Source: JBBRHQ01 sp963720735 (GTDB lineage: Bacteria > Actinomycetota > Thermoleophilia > Solirubrobacterales > 70-9). Taken from it: 64,000 nt of DNA. Positions 47,807 to 57,647 of this stretch are shown piece after piece. The DNA lies in NCBI GenBank assembly GCA_963720735.1, contig CAVRGL010000001.1:186001-250000 (forward strand), in the 5' to 3' direction. A model generated the notes under the pieces. That model was not told the DNA's origin and ran no database searches. It worked only from the letters and a program-made list of their open reading frames with translations. A program made the position numbers and the translations under genes. Within the stretch, counting starts at the first letter, position 1; each line of letters begins with the position of its first letter.

Positions 47807-48961
47807 ATGCGAACGGCGATCGTCTCCGATCTGCACATCGGCAGCAATTCCGGCGAGGACCTGCTTCGCGACGCCTCGATCCGCACCAGCCTGTTCGAGG
47901 AGATCGGTAGCGCCGAGCGGGTCGTGCTGCTCGGCGACACGATCGAGATGCGGGACCTCCCGCTCGGCGCGGCGCTGGAGGCGGCCCGGCCGTTCTTCGA
48001 GGAGCTTGGGGAGGCGATGGCCGGCCGCCAGGTGCTGATGCTGGCCGGCAACCACGACCATCGGCTCGCCGACCCGCTGCTCGACCAGCGCCCCGCGGGC
48101 GGGGGGCAGCCGCTGGGCCTCGAGGCTCGCTACGAGCCGCAATCGGGGCCCGCCTCGCGGATCGCCGCCTGGCTTGGCGGCGCCAAGCTGGAGATGTCCT
48201 ACCCCGGTGTCTGGCTGCGCGAGGACGTCTTCGCGATGCACGGGCACTACATGGACTGTCACCTCTCCCTTCCCCGCGGCGAGTGCATCGGCAGCGCCGC
48301 GGTCGCCAGGGTGACGCGGCCGCTGCCCGACCCGGCCGGCCCGGAGGACTACGAGCGCCTGCTGCGCCCGCTCTACGGACTCGCCTTCGGGCTGGCGCAG
48401 TCGGGCGATCCGCGCGTCTCCAGCGGATCGGCCGGCCCCGAGGAGCGCGCCTGGAAGTGGCTGTTCGGGAACAGCGCCAAGTCACGGCGGCGGCAGATCG
48501 CCACCACCGTGATCTCCCAGGGCGCGGTCCCCGCGGCGACCTGGACCCTGAACCGGCTGCTGGGGACGCGGTTCGAGCCCGATCTCTCGGCGGCGGCGAT
48601 CACCAGCGCCGGGATCGCGGGCATGACCGAGGCAATCCGCCGGCTACGGATCGAAGCCGAGCACGTGATCGTCGGCCACAGCCATCGCGCCGGGCCCCGC
48701 GAGGACGAGGCGCCCTGGACGCTGGCGGGAGGCGGCCGGCTTCACAACACCGGCAACTGGATCTTCGCCTCGGCCTTCCACAGGCCGGACTCCGAGCCGG
48801 GGCCCTACTGGCCCGGGACGGTCACCTGGCTCGAGGGAACGGAGCCGCCGCGCCGGGTCTCGGTGCTCGCCGGCCGCTCCGCCGAGGAGCTGGCGAGGAT
48901 CGCCGGGCCCTCCTTCGGGCACTTCCGGCTCACCGCGCTGGCCTCCAGCGAGGTCGGCTGA
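47807..48961 (+). CDS. Calcineurin-like metallophosphoesterase
   Basis: 384 aa. The full metal-binding set is visible: IVSDLHIGSN (D-x-H), VVLLGDTIEM (GDxxE variant), MLAGNHDHRL (GNHD/H), FAMHGHYMDCH and VIVGHSHRAG (GHxH). This indicates a di-metal phosphatase or phosphodiesterase. An internal ~120-residue region (TRPLPDPAGPEDYERLLRPL ... SKSRRRQIATTVIS) is an insert without recognised fold. There is no signal peptide. It is divergent from the HyuA-like gene across 75 bp and convergent with the next gene. UDP-2,3-diacylglucosamine hydrolase relatives share this size, but identity is not clear. Confidence 0.9.
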   Translation: MRTAIVSDLHIGSNSGEDLLRDASIRTSLFEEIGSAERVVLLGDTIEMRDLPLGAALEAARPFFEELGEAMAGRQVLMLAGNHDHRLADPLLDQRPAGGGQPLGLEARYEPQSGPASRIAAWLGGAKLEMSYPGVWLREDVFAMHGHYMDCHLSLPRGECIGSAAVARVTRPLPDPAGPEDYERLLRPLYGLAFGLAQSGDPRVSSGSAGPEERAWKWLFGNSAKSRRRQIATTVISQGAVPAATWTLNRLLGTRFEPDLSAAAITSAGIAGMTEAIRRLRIEAEHVIVGHSHRAGPREDEAPWTLAGGGRLHNTGNWIFASAFHRPDSEPGPYWPGTVTWLEGTEPPRRVSVLAGRSAEELARIAGPSFGHFRLTALASSEVG

Positions 48962-48968
48962 GCCGGCG

Positions 48969-51460
48969 CTAGGGGCCCGTGAAGGTGCCGGAGTAGCAGG
49001 GGCCGCCGTTGCAGGTGTCGGTGATGTGACTGACCCCGTCGGGCTGCAGGAAGTCGGAGACCATCTGCTTCTCGGCCGTGGTCCGGCGGGGCAGCTCGTG
49101 CGGGTCCTCGCCGGTGCGGTTCGGCGTGTTGGTGAGCGGCGGCGGGCCGTTGCCGAGACTCGGGTTCGACGTGTCCCAGCCGAGCGGCCCGGCGTCCCAG
49201 TAGACGATCGCCGAGCCGCTGTACGGGTAGCCGGAGATCCGCGGGATCCCGAACAGCGGGTCGACCCCGGGCCAGCGGCCGTCGAAGACGACCGGGTCGT
49301 GAGCCTTGGCGCCGATCGTCCGCGCCTCGACGTCGGCCTGCCAGGTGGTCACCTGCTGGTCGCCGAAGCCGATGTCCATAAGCACCTTGTGCGCCGGCGT
49401 GTCGGGCAGCGGGTCGTCGGTCATCCGCCGGGCGTAGCCGTCGGCCTCGCCCGAGTCCCAGAGGATCTGCACCATCGAGAGGATTAGGGCCTGCTTCAGC
49501 TTGCTCGGGTAGGCGGGATTGAGGAAAGCCGAGTAGGTGTCGAAGTCCTTGGAGCGGTTGAGCAGCACCGAGTAGTTCATCCCCGAGACGCCGAGCGAGG
49601 TCCGGGTCGCGTCGGGCGAGATCGCCGTGAAGGCGCCGCCGAGGATGCCGCCCTGGCTGTTGCCGTTGTAATACAGCTTGGTGGTGTCGATCACCGACGG
49701 GTTGGTCGCGTCGCTGGGGCTGATCGTCGTCGTTGGGGTCGTCGTGGGCGGCGGTCTGGTCCTGGTGGAAGGCGGCGACCGATGCGAAGCCGCCCGGGTT
49801 GTCCATCAGACGGCCCAGGTAGAGCTCGTTCAGGAGGCCCTGCTGGGTGCGCTCGGCCAGGGTCGGGAACTTGCTCATGTCCTGGAGGGCGAGGATCGCC
49901 GAGCCCACATCGGCTTCGGAGAAGCCGATCTCGTCGGTGGCGCAGTGCATCATCTTGTGCTCCTGGGAGAGGCCGCGCTGGGCGTCGGAGTTGACCTCAC
50001 CGGCGTCGCCGAGCAGGCCGTGGCCGTAGACCACCGGCCGCCCGGGCGAATGATCCGGGTCATCGACGATCGAGTGCGGGACGATGCAGATGAAGTTGGC
50101 CGTCCAGGTGCCGTTCTGCTTCGGCTTGCCGTTTGAGTCGAGGTTGTAGACGCTGCCCGGGCCGCAGGGCACGCCGCTGACCGTGGTCATGTAGCAGGGC
50201 ACCGTGAAGGTCCCGGTCACCCGGCGGGCGAGGTCGGAATCGGGATCGAGGTCGACGCTGGTCGACGTTGAACGTGGGCGCCGTTCCGGTGACCACCCCG
50301 TCGGAGAGGTCGGTGTCGCCGAGCTGGGCGAAGGCGTCGTTGCGGATGTCGAGCATCCGGGAGGCGATGTTGAGGTCCGAGCCGACCGTGAAGTCCCAGG
50401 CGAGGTAGAGGTTGGCGCGCTGGATGCCGGCCGAGCGCAGGTCCCTGAAGACCCGCTCGAAGCGCCCGCGCTGTTTGTTGATCGCCGCCTTGTTCGAGGG
50501 CAGGTCGTCGCGGTAGTAGCGGAAGCCCTCCGGGGCGGCGATCGCCTTGCCCGAGCTGTCCTTGAGGTTGCGCAGGGCGACGATGTAGCGGTGCTTGGCG
50601 TTGAAGTTCTTCGCCGGGTGGATCAGCAGCGCCGTGTCATCGGGACTCGAGGCGTTGGAGTCGATCTCGACCCAGATCGGCCAGCGCTTGCCCGTGTTGG
50701 CGTCGATCACAACGACCGGCGTGTTGCGGTCCGTGTAGCGGCCGAGGTGGTTGATCGGCACCGCGTTCGTCTTCGCCAGCGCCGTCGGGCTGTCGAGGCC
50801 CGGGACCCGCAGGACGATCGTCTGCCCGGGGCTGAAGCCGTCGTTGCGCGCATATGGCGTCGGATCGACGCGGACGTTCGAGGCGTTGGCCGGCATCGCG
50901 TCGCTCTTGAAGGCGATCCGGCGGCCGGTGTTCGAGCTCGGGTCCTTGACGGTGTAGAAGTCGTCCGGGAAGGGCAGCATGCAGAGCGAGCCGCTCTGCT
51001 GGCCGATGAAGTCGCATTTCGAGGCGTGAGAGAGGTCGATCGGCTTCGGCTTGCAGCTGGGCGTCTGGCGCACCAGGTTCGCCGAGTCGCTGCCGGTGCC
51101 GGCGCGGACCCGCAGGGTGCGGGCCTCACAGCTGTCGATCTGGCGCTTTCCGGCGGCGCTCAGCGCCAGCTTCACCGTCTTGGAGCCGGAATGGTGAAAG
51201 CGCAGGGTGCGGGTCTCGGTGAGCGCCGTGAAGCGGGGATGGTCGAAGGTGGCCGAGCGTCCGTTCACCGCGACCGCGACGCTGCGGCCGCGTCTCGTCG
51301 CGACCGACACCTTGGCTTTGATCGCGCCCGAGGAGAGGATCGCAGCCTGCCCGTCGCCGAGGATCTTCACCTTCGACTTGGCGGCGAGCGCCGCGGGCGC
51401 GGTCCATGCCAGCGCGCAGAGCGCGGCCGCAACGAGCAGATACCTGGAGCTTCCTCTCAT
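48969..51460 (-). pseudogene. Large secreted alpha/beta-hydrolase-like protein with two apparent +1 frameshifts
   Basis: Start ATG 51460 with GGAGG upstream. Signal peptide (YLLVAAALCALAWTAPAALA), a beta-sandwich (~30-135), then an enzyme-like body (CDFIGQQSGSLCMLPFPDDF, GLDSPTALAKTNAVPINHLG). Around 50255-50262 the frame shifts by one base into VDLDPDSDLARRVTGTFTVP and PVVYGHGLLGDAGEVNSD. Around 49725-49760 it shifts again into SPSDATNPSVIDTTKLYYNG, then the nucleophile elbow GNSQGG, and ends TDTCNGGPCYSGTFTGP. Repaired, it is ~830 aa. The elbow and the HGLLG oxyanion-type segment suggest an esterase or lipase. Both lesions are single extra bases in an otherwise intact protein. Confidence 0.75.
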
Positions 51461-51691
51461 TCCCAAGCGCCTCCGGTGGTGGTCCCGGCGTGAACGGCCG
51501 CGCCGGGGTTGTCCCTGCCCGCGAAACGCTATCAGCCGGCTGGCGGCGCGGCCAGCCCCGGTCTGGGGGGCGTTCCGGGCCACACCGGAGCTTGTTTACC
51601 AACACGGTCAGCATTACGCCTCGGACTCTGCTACCTTGGCCGGCTGATGCATTACGGACTAAAAGAATCAAGAAAGAAAGGAACACCCCAG

Positions 51692-52741
51692 ATGAACCAT
51701 GCTCGCTCGAGCGGGCGCTGGCGTCGGGCCGGTATCGCGGCCGCCGCCACCGCCCTCGCCATCGGGCTCGGAGGAGCCCTCGCAGGTTGCGGAAGCAGCA
51801 GCGATACGACCGGGGGTGGATCCTCCGGGAGCGGCGGCAAGGTCGACGTGGTCGGCTACTCGACCCCCGAGACCGTCTACGAGGAGGGCCTCGAACCCGG
51901 CTTCAACAAGACTTCGGCCGGGGCAGGGGTCAGCTTCAGCAACTCGTTCGGCGCCTCCGGTGACCAGAGCCGCGCGGTGGAGGCGGGCCAGCCCGCGTCG
52001 CTCGTGCATTTCTCGCAGGCCGGTGACATGAGCCGCCTGGTCGACGCCGGGATCGTCGATAAGAACTGGGACAAGCAGAAGTACAACGGGATCGCCCAGA
52101 ACTCGGTCGTCGTCTTCGTCGTCCGCAAGGGCAACCCGAAGGGGATCAAGACCTTCGACGACCTGATCAACAAGGACGTCAGCGTCGTCACCCCCAACCC
52201 GTTCAGCTCCGGATCGGCGCGCTGGAACATCATGGCGATCTACGGCTCGCAGATCGAGGAGGGCAAGTCCCCGAGCCAGGCGCTCGACGCCGTGAAGACG
52301 GTGCTCGGCAAGACCGCGGTCCAGCCGGGCAGCGGTCGCGACGCGCTCGCCGCGTTCACCCAGGGCGAGGGCGACGTCCTCCTCTCCTACGAGAACGAGG
52401 CGATCGCCGCGCAGAAGGACGGCGAGGACGTCGACTACGTGATCCCCAACGACACGATCCTGATCCAGACCCCGATCGCGGTCACGAAGGGCGCGCCGAA
52501 GGCGGCTCAGGACTTCCTCGACTACATCTGGTCGAACGCCGGCCAGAAGGTCTGGGCCGACAACGGCTACCGGCCGGTCAACCCGGCGCTGGTCGACAAG
52601 AAGAAGTTCCCGACGCCGAAGGGCCTGTTCACGATCGACAAGTTCGGCGGCTGGGACAAGGTCAACACCGAGTTCTTCGACGAGGCCACCGGCTCGGTGG
52701 CCAAGATCGAAGCCGACCTCGGAGTCTCCACCGCCGGCTGA
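51692..52741 (+). CDS. Sulfate ABC transporter substrate-binding lipoprotein
   Basis: 349 aa from ATG 51692 with AAAGGAA upstream; the frame is open further upstream but without a signal. Lipobox LGGALAGC with Cys at ~29, followed by a Ser/Gly linker. The body is a type II periplasmic binding protein of the sulfate/thiosulfate family (VVGYSTPETVYEEGLEPGFN, ASLVHFSQAGDMSRLVDAGI, TPNPFSSGSARWNIMAIYGS, LLSYENEAIAAQKDGEDVDY). It is followed after 2 bp by cysT, cysW and cysA, forming a complete importer. Captures sulfate outside the membrane. Confidence 0.93.
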   Translation: MNHARSSGRWRRAGIAAAATALAIGLGGALAGCGSSSDTTGGGSSGSGGKVDVVGYSTPETVYEEGLEPGFNKTSAGAGVSFSNSFGASGDQSRAVEAGQPASLVHFSQAGDMSRLVDAGIVDKNWDKQKYNGIAQNSVVVFVVRKGNPKGIKTFDDLINKDVSVVTPNPFSSGSARWNIMAIYGSQIEEGKSPSQALDAVKTVLGKTAVQPGSGRDALAAFTQGEGDVLLSYENEAIAAQKDGEDVDYVIPNDTILIQTPIAVTKGAPKAAQDFLDYIWSNAGQKVWADNGYRPVNPALVDKKKFPTPKGLFTIDKFGGWDKVNTEFFDEATGSVAKIEADLGVSTAG

Positions 52742-52743
52742 GC

Positions 52744-53658
52744 ATGGAGGCGCGGACGGCGACAGCACCGGCGCCCCGGGCGGGAGTCCGCCTGCCCGGG
52801 GTCGGCGCCGGCCTCGGCCGCGGCATGGTCGCGCTCTACTTGAGCGTGATCGTGCTGCTGCCGCTGGCCGCGGTCGTGGACCAGTCGCTGAAGGGCGGGA
52901 TCGGCGCCTTCTGGGACGCGGTCAGCGGCCCGCAGGCGGTCGCCGCGCTGAAGCTGACCGTGATCGCCTCGCTGATCGTCGTGGTGATCAACGCGGTGTT
53001 CGGGACGATCATCGCCTGGGTCCTGGTGCGCGACGACTTCCCCGGCAAGGCGGTTGTCAATGCCGTCATCGATCTGCCCTTCGCCCTGCCGACGATCGTC
53101 GCCGGGCTGACCCTGATCGCGCTCTATGGAGCGAACAGCCCGATCGGCGTCGACTTTGCCTTCACCCAGACGGCGGTGGTGGTGGCGCTGCTGTTCGTGA
53201 CCCTGCCGTTCGTGGTCCGGGCCGTGCAACCGCTGCTGATCGAGCTCGACCGCGATATGGAGGAGGCAGCAGCCTCGCTCGGTGCAGGAGGCCTCACGAT
53301 CTTCCGTCGGATCATCTTCCCCAACCTCCTCCCCGGCCTCTGCGCCGGGATCGCCCTCGCCTTCGCCCGGGCGCTCGGGGAGTTCGGCTCGCTCGTGCTG
53401 ATCTCAGGGAACATCCCGTTCAAGACGGAGGTCTCCTCGGTCTTCATCCGCAGCCAGATCGAGTCCGGCAACGTCTCCGGCGCCGCCGCCGTCTCGGTCG
53501 TCCTGCTCGGCGCGTCGCTGATCCTGCTCGCGGGAGTGACTCTCGCCCAGAAGTGGGGCAGCCGGCACGAGCGAGGCGATGACTCGGGGCTGACGGTGAT
53601 GCCGCTCAGCGGCGAGGACTACCGGGCAGAAGGATCGGATCAGAGCGATGACCGGTAG
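52744..53658 (+). CDS. cysT: Sulfate ABC transporter permease CysT
   Basis: 304 aa, six predicted helices. Family landmarks: LPLAAVVDQSLKGGIGAFWD, AWVLVRDDFPGKAVVNAVID and LPFALPTIVAGLTLIALYG. The ATPase-coupling EAA loop is MEEAAASLGAGGLTIFRRII, followed by ALGEFGSLVLISGNIPFKTE. The C-terminal ~35 residues (HERGDDSGLTVMPLSGEDYR) are a hydrophilic extension. It overlaps cysW by 11 bp, and its ATG follows the SBP stop by 2 bp. Pairs with CysW to form the membrane channel. Confidence 0.95.
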   Translation: MEARTATAPAPRAGVRLPGVGAGLGRGMVALYLSVIVLLPLAAVVDQSLKGGIGAFWDAVSGPQAVAALKLTVIASLIVVVINAVFGTIIAWVLVRDDFPGKAVVNAVIDLPFALPTIVAGLTLIALYGANSPIGVDFAFTQTAVVVALLFVTLPFVVRAVQPLLIELDRDMEEAAASLGAGGLTIFRRIIFPNLLPGLCAGIALAFARALGEFGSLVLISGNIPFKTEVSSVFIRSQIESGNVSGAAAVSVVLLGASLILLAGVTLAQKWGSRHERGDDSGLTVMPLSGEDYRAEGSDQSDDR

Positions 53659-54454
53659 CTCGATAGCGACCCGCTGGACCCTGCGGGGCCTCGCGCTCGG
53701 CTACCTCACCCTGCTGCTGCTGGTGCCGCTGGTGATGATCTTCTTCAAGACCTTCGAGCACGGGATCGGCCCACCGCTCGACGCGATCACCTCACCCGAC
53801 GGCCTTCACGCGCTGAAGCTCACCCTGCTGATGGTCGCGATCGCGGTGCCGCTGAATACGGTGTTCGGGGTCGGCTGCGCCATGCTGCTGGTCCGCCACC
53901 GCTGGCGCGGCAACCCGATCATCGACGGGATCATCAACCTCCCGTTCGCGATCTCCCCCGTGGTGATCGGCCTCTCCCTCTTCCTTCTGTACGGGACCGA
54001 TGGCTGGTTCGGACCGACCCTCGCCGACGCCGGGATCAAGATCCTCTTCTCGGTGCCAGGCATGGTGCTGGCGAGCATCTTCGTCTCGCTGCCTTTCGTG
54101 GTGCGCGAGGTGGTGCCGGTGCTCCAGGAGATCGGCACCGAGCAGGAGCAGGCAGCCTCGACCCTCGGCGCCAACGCCTGGCAGACGTTCTGGCGGGTGA
54201 CCCTGCCGGCGATCCGCTGGGGAGTCGCCTACGGGGTGGTGCTGACCACCGCCCGCGTCCTCGGTGAGTTCGGCGCGGTGACGATCGTCTCCGGGTCGAT
54301 CTCCGGACAGACACAGACCCTGCCGCTCTTCGTGGCCAAGGAGTTCGAGCAGTTCAACCTCCCCGGCGCCTACGGCGCCTCGATCCTGCTCGCGGTGCTC
54401 GCCCTCTCGACCCTGCTGCTGATGAACCTGCTGAAGCGAAAGGAAGACGCCTGA
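53648..54454 (+). CDS. cysW: Sulfate ABC transporter permease CysW
   Basis: 268 aa. Six helices; NLPFAISPVVIGLSLFLLYG and VLGEFGAVTIVSGSISGQTQ are CysW signatures, and the EAA loop is EQEQAASTLGANAWQTFWRV. It starts within cysT, and its last base is shared with the cysA start (TGATG), so translation is coupled. Works with CysT as the heterodimeric channel. Confidence 0.95.
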   Translation: MTGSSIATRWTLRGLALGYLTLLLLVPLVMIFFKTFEHGIGPPLDAITSPDGLHALKLTLLMVAIAVPLNTVFGVGCAMLLVRHRWRGNPIIDGIINLPFAISPVVIGLSLFLLYGTDGWFGPTLADAGIKILFSVPGMVLASIFVSLPFVVREVVPVLQEIGTEQEQAASTLGANAWQTFWRVTLPAIRWGVAYGVVLTTARVLGEFGAVTIVSGSISGQTQTLPLFVAKEFEQFNLPGAYGASILLAVLALSTLLLMNLLKRKEDA

Positions 54455-55434
54455 TGGGAATCTCGGTGGAGAACGCAACCAAGAGCTTCGGGGACTTCCA
54501 GGCGCTGGACGACGTCTCGATCGACGTCCCCGACGGCTCGCTGACCGCGCTGCTGGGGCCGAGCGGCAGCGGCAAGTCGACCCTGCTGCGGGCGATCGCC
54601 GGCCTCGAGACCCTCGATCGCGGCAGGGTGCTGATCAACGGCGAGGACGCCACCTCGCGCCCACCGCAGAAGCGGGACGTCGGCTTCGTCTTCCAGCACT
54701 ACGCGGCCTTCAAGCACATGACCGTGTTCGGGAACGTCGGCTTCGGGCTGAAGATCCGCAAGTGGTCGAAGGCCCAGACCGACGCCCGCGTCCACGAGCT
54801 GCTCCGTCTGGTCCAGCTCGACGGCCTCGCCGAGCGCTACCCCTCGCAGCTCTCCGGAGGCCAGCGGCAGCGGATGGCGCTTGCCCGGGCCCTCGCGGTA
54901 GAGCCCCAGGTGCTGCTGCTGGACGAGCCGTTCGGCGCGCTCGACGCGAAGGTCCGCAAGGACCTGCGCACCTGGTTGCGCCGGCTGCACGACGAGGTCC
55001 ACGTGACCACGATCTTCGTCACCCACGACCAGGAGGAGGCGATGGACGTCGCCGAGCAGCTGGTGGTGATGAACGAGGGCCGGGTGGAGCAGAGCGGCAA
55101 TGCCTCGGACCTCTACGAGCACCCTGCCAACGAGTGGGTGATGGGGTTCGTCGGCGAGGTCAACAGGATCGGCGGCCACCTGGTCCGGCCGCACGACATG
55201 GACGTCCTCCGACGGCCGGCGGATGGATCCGAGGAGGCGATGGTCGAGCGGATCGTCCCGCTGGGATTCGAGATCCGGGCAGAGTTCGTGCTCGGCAGCG
55301 GTGAGGAGATCTGGGCCCAGCTGACCCGCGCGGAGATCGAGGAGATCGAGCTGCGCGAGGGACAGATCGTCCACGTACGCCCGCGAGCCGCAAAGGTCTT
55401 CAACGGCAAGGCGGAAGTTCCAGCCGCCGTCTGA
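54454..55434 (+). CDS. cysA: Sulfate ABC transporter ATPase CysA
   Basis: 326 aa. Walker A GPSGSGKSTLLRAIAG, Q-loop FVFQHYAAFKHMTVFGNVGF, signature LSGGQRQRMALARALAVEPQ, Walker B VLLLDEPFGALDAKVRKDLR and H-loop IFVTHDQEEAMDVAEQL. The C-terminal ~90 residues (VNRIGGHLVRPHDMDVLRRP) form a short regulatory TOBE-like domain. GFVFQHYALF-type sequences are typical of CysA. It is the last gene of the importer and is followed by a strong terminator. Confidence 0.95.
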   Translation: MGISVENATKSFGDFQALDDVSIDVPDGSLTALLGPSGSGKSTLLRAIAGLETLDRGRVLINGEDATSRPPQKRDVGFVFQHYAAFKHMTVFGNVGFGLKIRKWSKAQTDARVHELLRLVQLDGLAERYPSQLSGGQRQRMALARALAVEPQVLLLDEPFGALDAKVRKDLRTWLRRLHDEVHVTTIFVTHDQEEAMDVAEQLVVMNEGRVEQSGNASDLYEHPANEWVMGFVGEVNRIGGHLVRPHDMDVLRRPADGSEEAMVERIVPLGFEIRAEFVLGSGEEIWAQLTRAEIEEIELREGQIVHVRPRAAKVFNGKAEVPAAV

Positions 55435-55443
55435 AGGGGTGAC

Positions 55444-55478
55444 GGGCGGGGCGCTCCTTGCCGGGTGGCGCCCCGCCC
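55444..55478. terminator. Bidirectional terminator between cysA and the Rrf2 gene
   Basis: Perfect 11-bp stem GGGCGGGGCGC/GCGCCCCGCCC with a 13-nt loop, 9 bp after the cysA stop and 17 bp before the convergent Rrf2 stop. There is no long T-run on either side, as is common in GC-rich actinobacteria. Confidence 0.65.
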
Positions 55479-55495
55479 AACACCACCTCCGGACG

Positions 55496-55927
55496 CTAAG
55501 GCAGCAGGGCGGTGATCTCAGCCGGGAGCTCCCCGGCGACCACGTCGGCGAGGGTCACCGCGTCGAGCACAGCGCGGAGGTTGGTGCGCAGGGCGAGCCA
55601 GACATCGCGCAGTGGAACGGCCGTCCCGGTGTAGGAAAGCTCCTCCGGGGGCTCTGAGCGAACGCTCGCCAGGGGCCCGTCGACCGCCCGGATCACCTCT
55701 CCGAGGGTGATCTCCGCGGCCGGCCGCGCCAGCTCCGAGCCGCCACCGACCCCGCGCTGGCTGCGCACCAGCCCCGCCTGGCGCAGCTCGGCGAGGATCT
55801 TCTCGAGGAAGGGCAGGGGGATCTCCTGGGCGTTGGAGATCGCCTCGCCGGTGATCGGGCCGGGACCGCTGGCGGCCAGCTCGACCGCCGCCCGCACCGC
55901 ATAGTCAGCTTTCGCCGTGACGTGCAC
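55496..55927 (-). CDS. Rrf2 family transcriptional regulator without Fe-S cysteines
   Basis: 143 aa. The N-terminal winged helix reads MHVTAKADYAVRAAVELAAS, AISNAQEIPLPFLEKILAEL and LVRSQRGVGGGSELARPAAE, the last being the Rrf2 wing. Fe-S members such as IscR and NsrR carry three Cys at ~90-105; this protein has none, so it resembles CymR, which senses cysteine supply through a partner enzyme. Its position facing the sulfate importer makes a role in sulfur control plausible. Convergent orientation means it is not in the cys operon. Confidence 0.9.
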   Translation of the reverse strand: MHVTAKADYAVRAAVELAASGPGPITGEAISNAQEIPLPFLEKILAELRQAGLVRSQRGVGGGSELARPAAEITLGEVIRAVDGPLASVRSEPPEELSYTGTAVPLRDVWLALRTNLRAVLDAVTLADVVAGELPAEITALLP

Positions 55928-55956
55928 AGGGCGGGATCATCGCGAAACCGGCGGCG

Positions 55957-57600
55957 TCAGGTGAGCGGCTGCTCGAAAACGCACTCCAGACGTCGCTCAT
56001 CCGAGTCACCGGCGACGGTCTTCTCGAGCCGCATCACCGCGCCGCGTCCCTCGATCACCAGGCTCGCCACCTGATTGTCAAAGAAGGGCCCGTGTAGGAG
56101 CCTCCAGCCGATTCCCGGCGCGGGCGCCCCCGCGGCGCGCGCCAGGGCTCGGGTCGCCGCGGCCATCGGGCGCGAGAAGGCGGCCCGGATCACGGCGCGC
56201 TCACGGGTCGAGAGCGGGTTGCGATAGGGCGAGCAGACAGCCTGAAAGACGGAGCTTCGGATCCCCTCGCCGGCCGGGAAGCCGACCTCCGCGAGATAGG
56301 CATGGTGGACGTCTCCGGAGAGCACCACAATCGAGGCGGGTGGCCCCCCACGGGCGCCCGAGCCGAGCTCGGCGATCAGCCCCCGCAGCAGATCGAAGGA
56401 GTAGCCGAAGGAGGCCCAATGGTCGAAGTCGACGCCGCGCCGCAGCTTCTCACAGGCCTTCGCGGCGCTCTGGCCCCAGACTCCGTCGCAGACGCGTTCG
56501 CTCCATGCCTCGAGGTGATGGAGGCCCGGAGCCAGCAGGAAGGGAACCGTGGTTGCTAAGAGCAGGTGGTCGAAGTCGCCCCTCGCGTGATCGGCGATCC
56601 ATTCCCACTCTTCGCGATCGACGATCGAGCGTCCCCCGGGCTTCAGCACCCTGCCGGCCCGGGAGTCGATGAAGATCGCCCGCATGCCGTTGCCGAAGTC
56701 CCGATGGAAGCTCCAGCGGGTTCCCTCGCCCTCGGAGTCGATCCGCTTGGCGAAGTCGCGGAGCTTCCCGGTCGCGTCCCGATCGCCCCTGATGCTCTGG
56801 TAGAGCTCATTCCCCGCGAGCTCCGAAGGTGAGAGGTTCCCGATGTGCTGGTAGACCCAATAGCTGACGATCCCGGCGACCGCCCGCTCGTGCCACCAGG
56901 CCTTCTGCCGCATCTCCTCCAGCCAGGACGCGGAGATGTTCCAGTCATCGCTCATGTCGTGGTCGTCCCAGAGCATCGAGGTGGAGACCGAGGCGAGCAG
57001 CCAGCGGATCAGCGGCTCCCCCCAGGACTCCTGGTACAGCCAGGAGTACTCCTCGAAATCGGTCACCTCCCCTCCCGGGGCGGTCGAGGTGGAGCGCTTG
57101 GCGCTGATCCGCTCCCGCGTCCGGGGCGATCCCTCATCGACATAGACCTGGTCGCCGAGCAGCATCAGGACCCTCGGCCAACTGCTCCGCTCCCCCCTCG
57201 CCATCTCACCCGCGAGCACGTGCAGGGCGTCGTACTCGAAGCCCTGCTCCGACTGATCGGCGCTCAGCACGTAGGGCTCTGAGTGGGGCAGTGCGACCCG
57301 GCAGGAGCCGAAGCTGAGATCGAGGGGCCCCGCACCTCCGAGGGTGCGAATCTGCGGACGGGGAAGGTCTGCGGCGATCGGCGGGCAGCGCTCGCCGTCA
57401 AGGGCGACCTCGTAGGGATAGGACCCGCCGGGTTCGAGACCCTCGACGCAGACCAGCGCGTAGTGGTGTCCGGCGACCGTGAAGGTGGGCTCCCGGAAGC
57501 CTAGGACCTCGACCTCGCACCGGCGGTCCGTCTCGACCCAGACCGTAGCCTCGGATTCGCTCACATAGCGCAGCAGGGGTCCGAGTAGGAGGCGGGCCAC
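55957..57600 (-). CDS. PhoD-like metallophosphatase
   Basis: 547 aa from GTG 57600 with GGAAGG ~10 nt upstream. A short N-terminal beta domain (YVSESEATVWVETDRRCEVE) precedes a PhoD-type catalytic domain: VLMLLGDQVYVDEG, MLWDDHDMSDDWN, HLLLATTVPFLLAPGLHHLE and VVLSGDVHHAYLAEVGF. No Tat or Sec signal is visible, unlike secreted PhoD, so it is probably cytoplasmic, like many actinobacterial alkaline phosphatase D-family proteins. The C-terminus ends with a small beta-rich region. Substrate unknown. Confidence 0.92.
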   Translation of the reverse strand: MARLLLGPLLRYVSESEATVWVETDRRCEVEVLGFREPTFTVAGHHYALVCVEGLEPGGSYPYEVALDGERCPPIAADLPRPQIRTLGGAGPLDLSFGSCRVALPHSEPYVLSADQSEQGFEYDALHVLAGEMARGERSSWPRVLMLLGDQVYVDEGSPRTRERISAKRSTSTAPGGEVTDFEEYSWLYQESWGEPLIRWLLASVSTSMLWDDHDMSDDWNISASWLEEMRQKAWWHERAVAGIVSYWVYQHIGNLSPSELAGNELYQSIRGDRDATGKLRDFAKRIDSEGEGTRWSFHRDFGNGMRAIFIDSRAGRVLKPGGRSIVDREEWEWIADHARGDFDHLLLATTVPFLLAPGLHHLEAWSERVCDGVWGQSAAKACEKLRRGVDFDHWASFGYSFDLLRGLIAELGSGARGGPPASIVVLSGDVHHAYLAEVGFPAGEGIRSSVFQAVCSPYRNPLSTRERAVIRAAFSRPMAAATRALARAAGAPAPGIGWRLLHGPFFDNQVASLVIEGRGAVMRLEKTVAGDSDERRLECVFEQPLT

Positions 57601-57647
57601 GCCATGACCTTCCCCGCACCGGCCCCCTTCAATCAGCTCAAGGTTAT

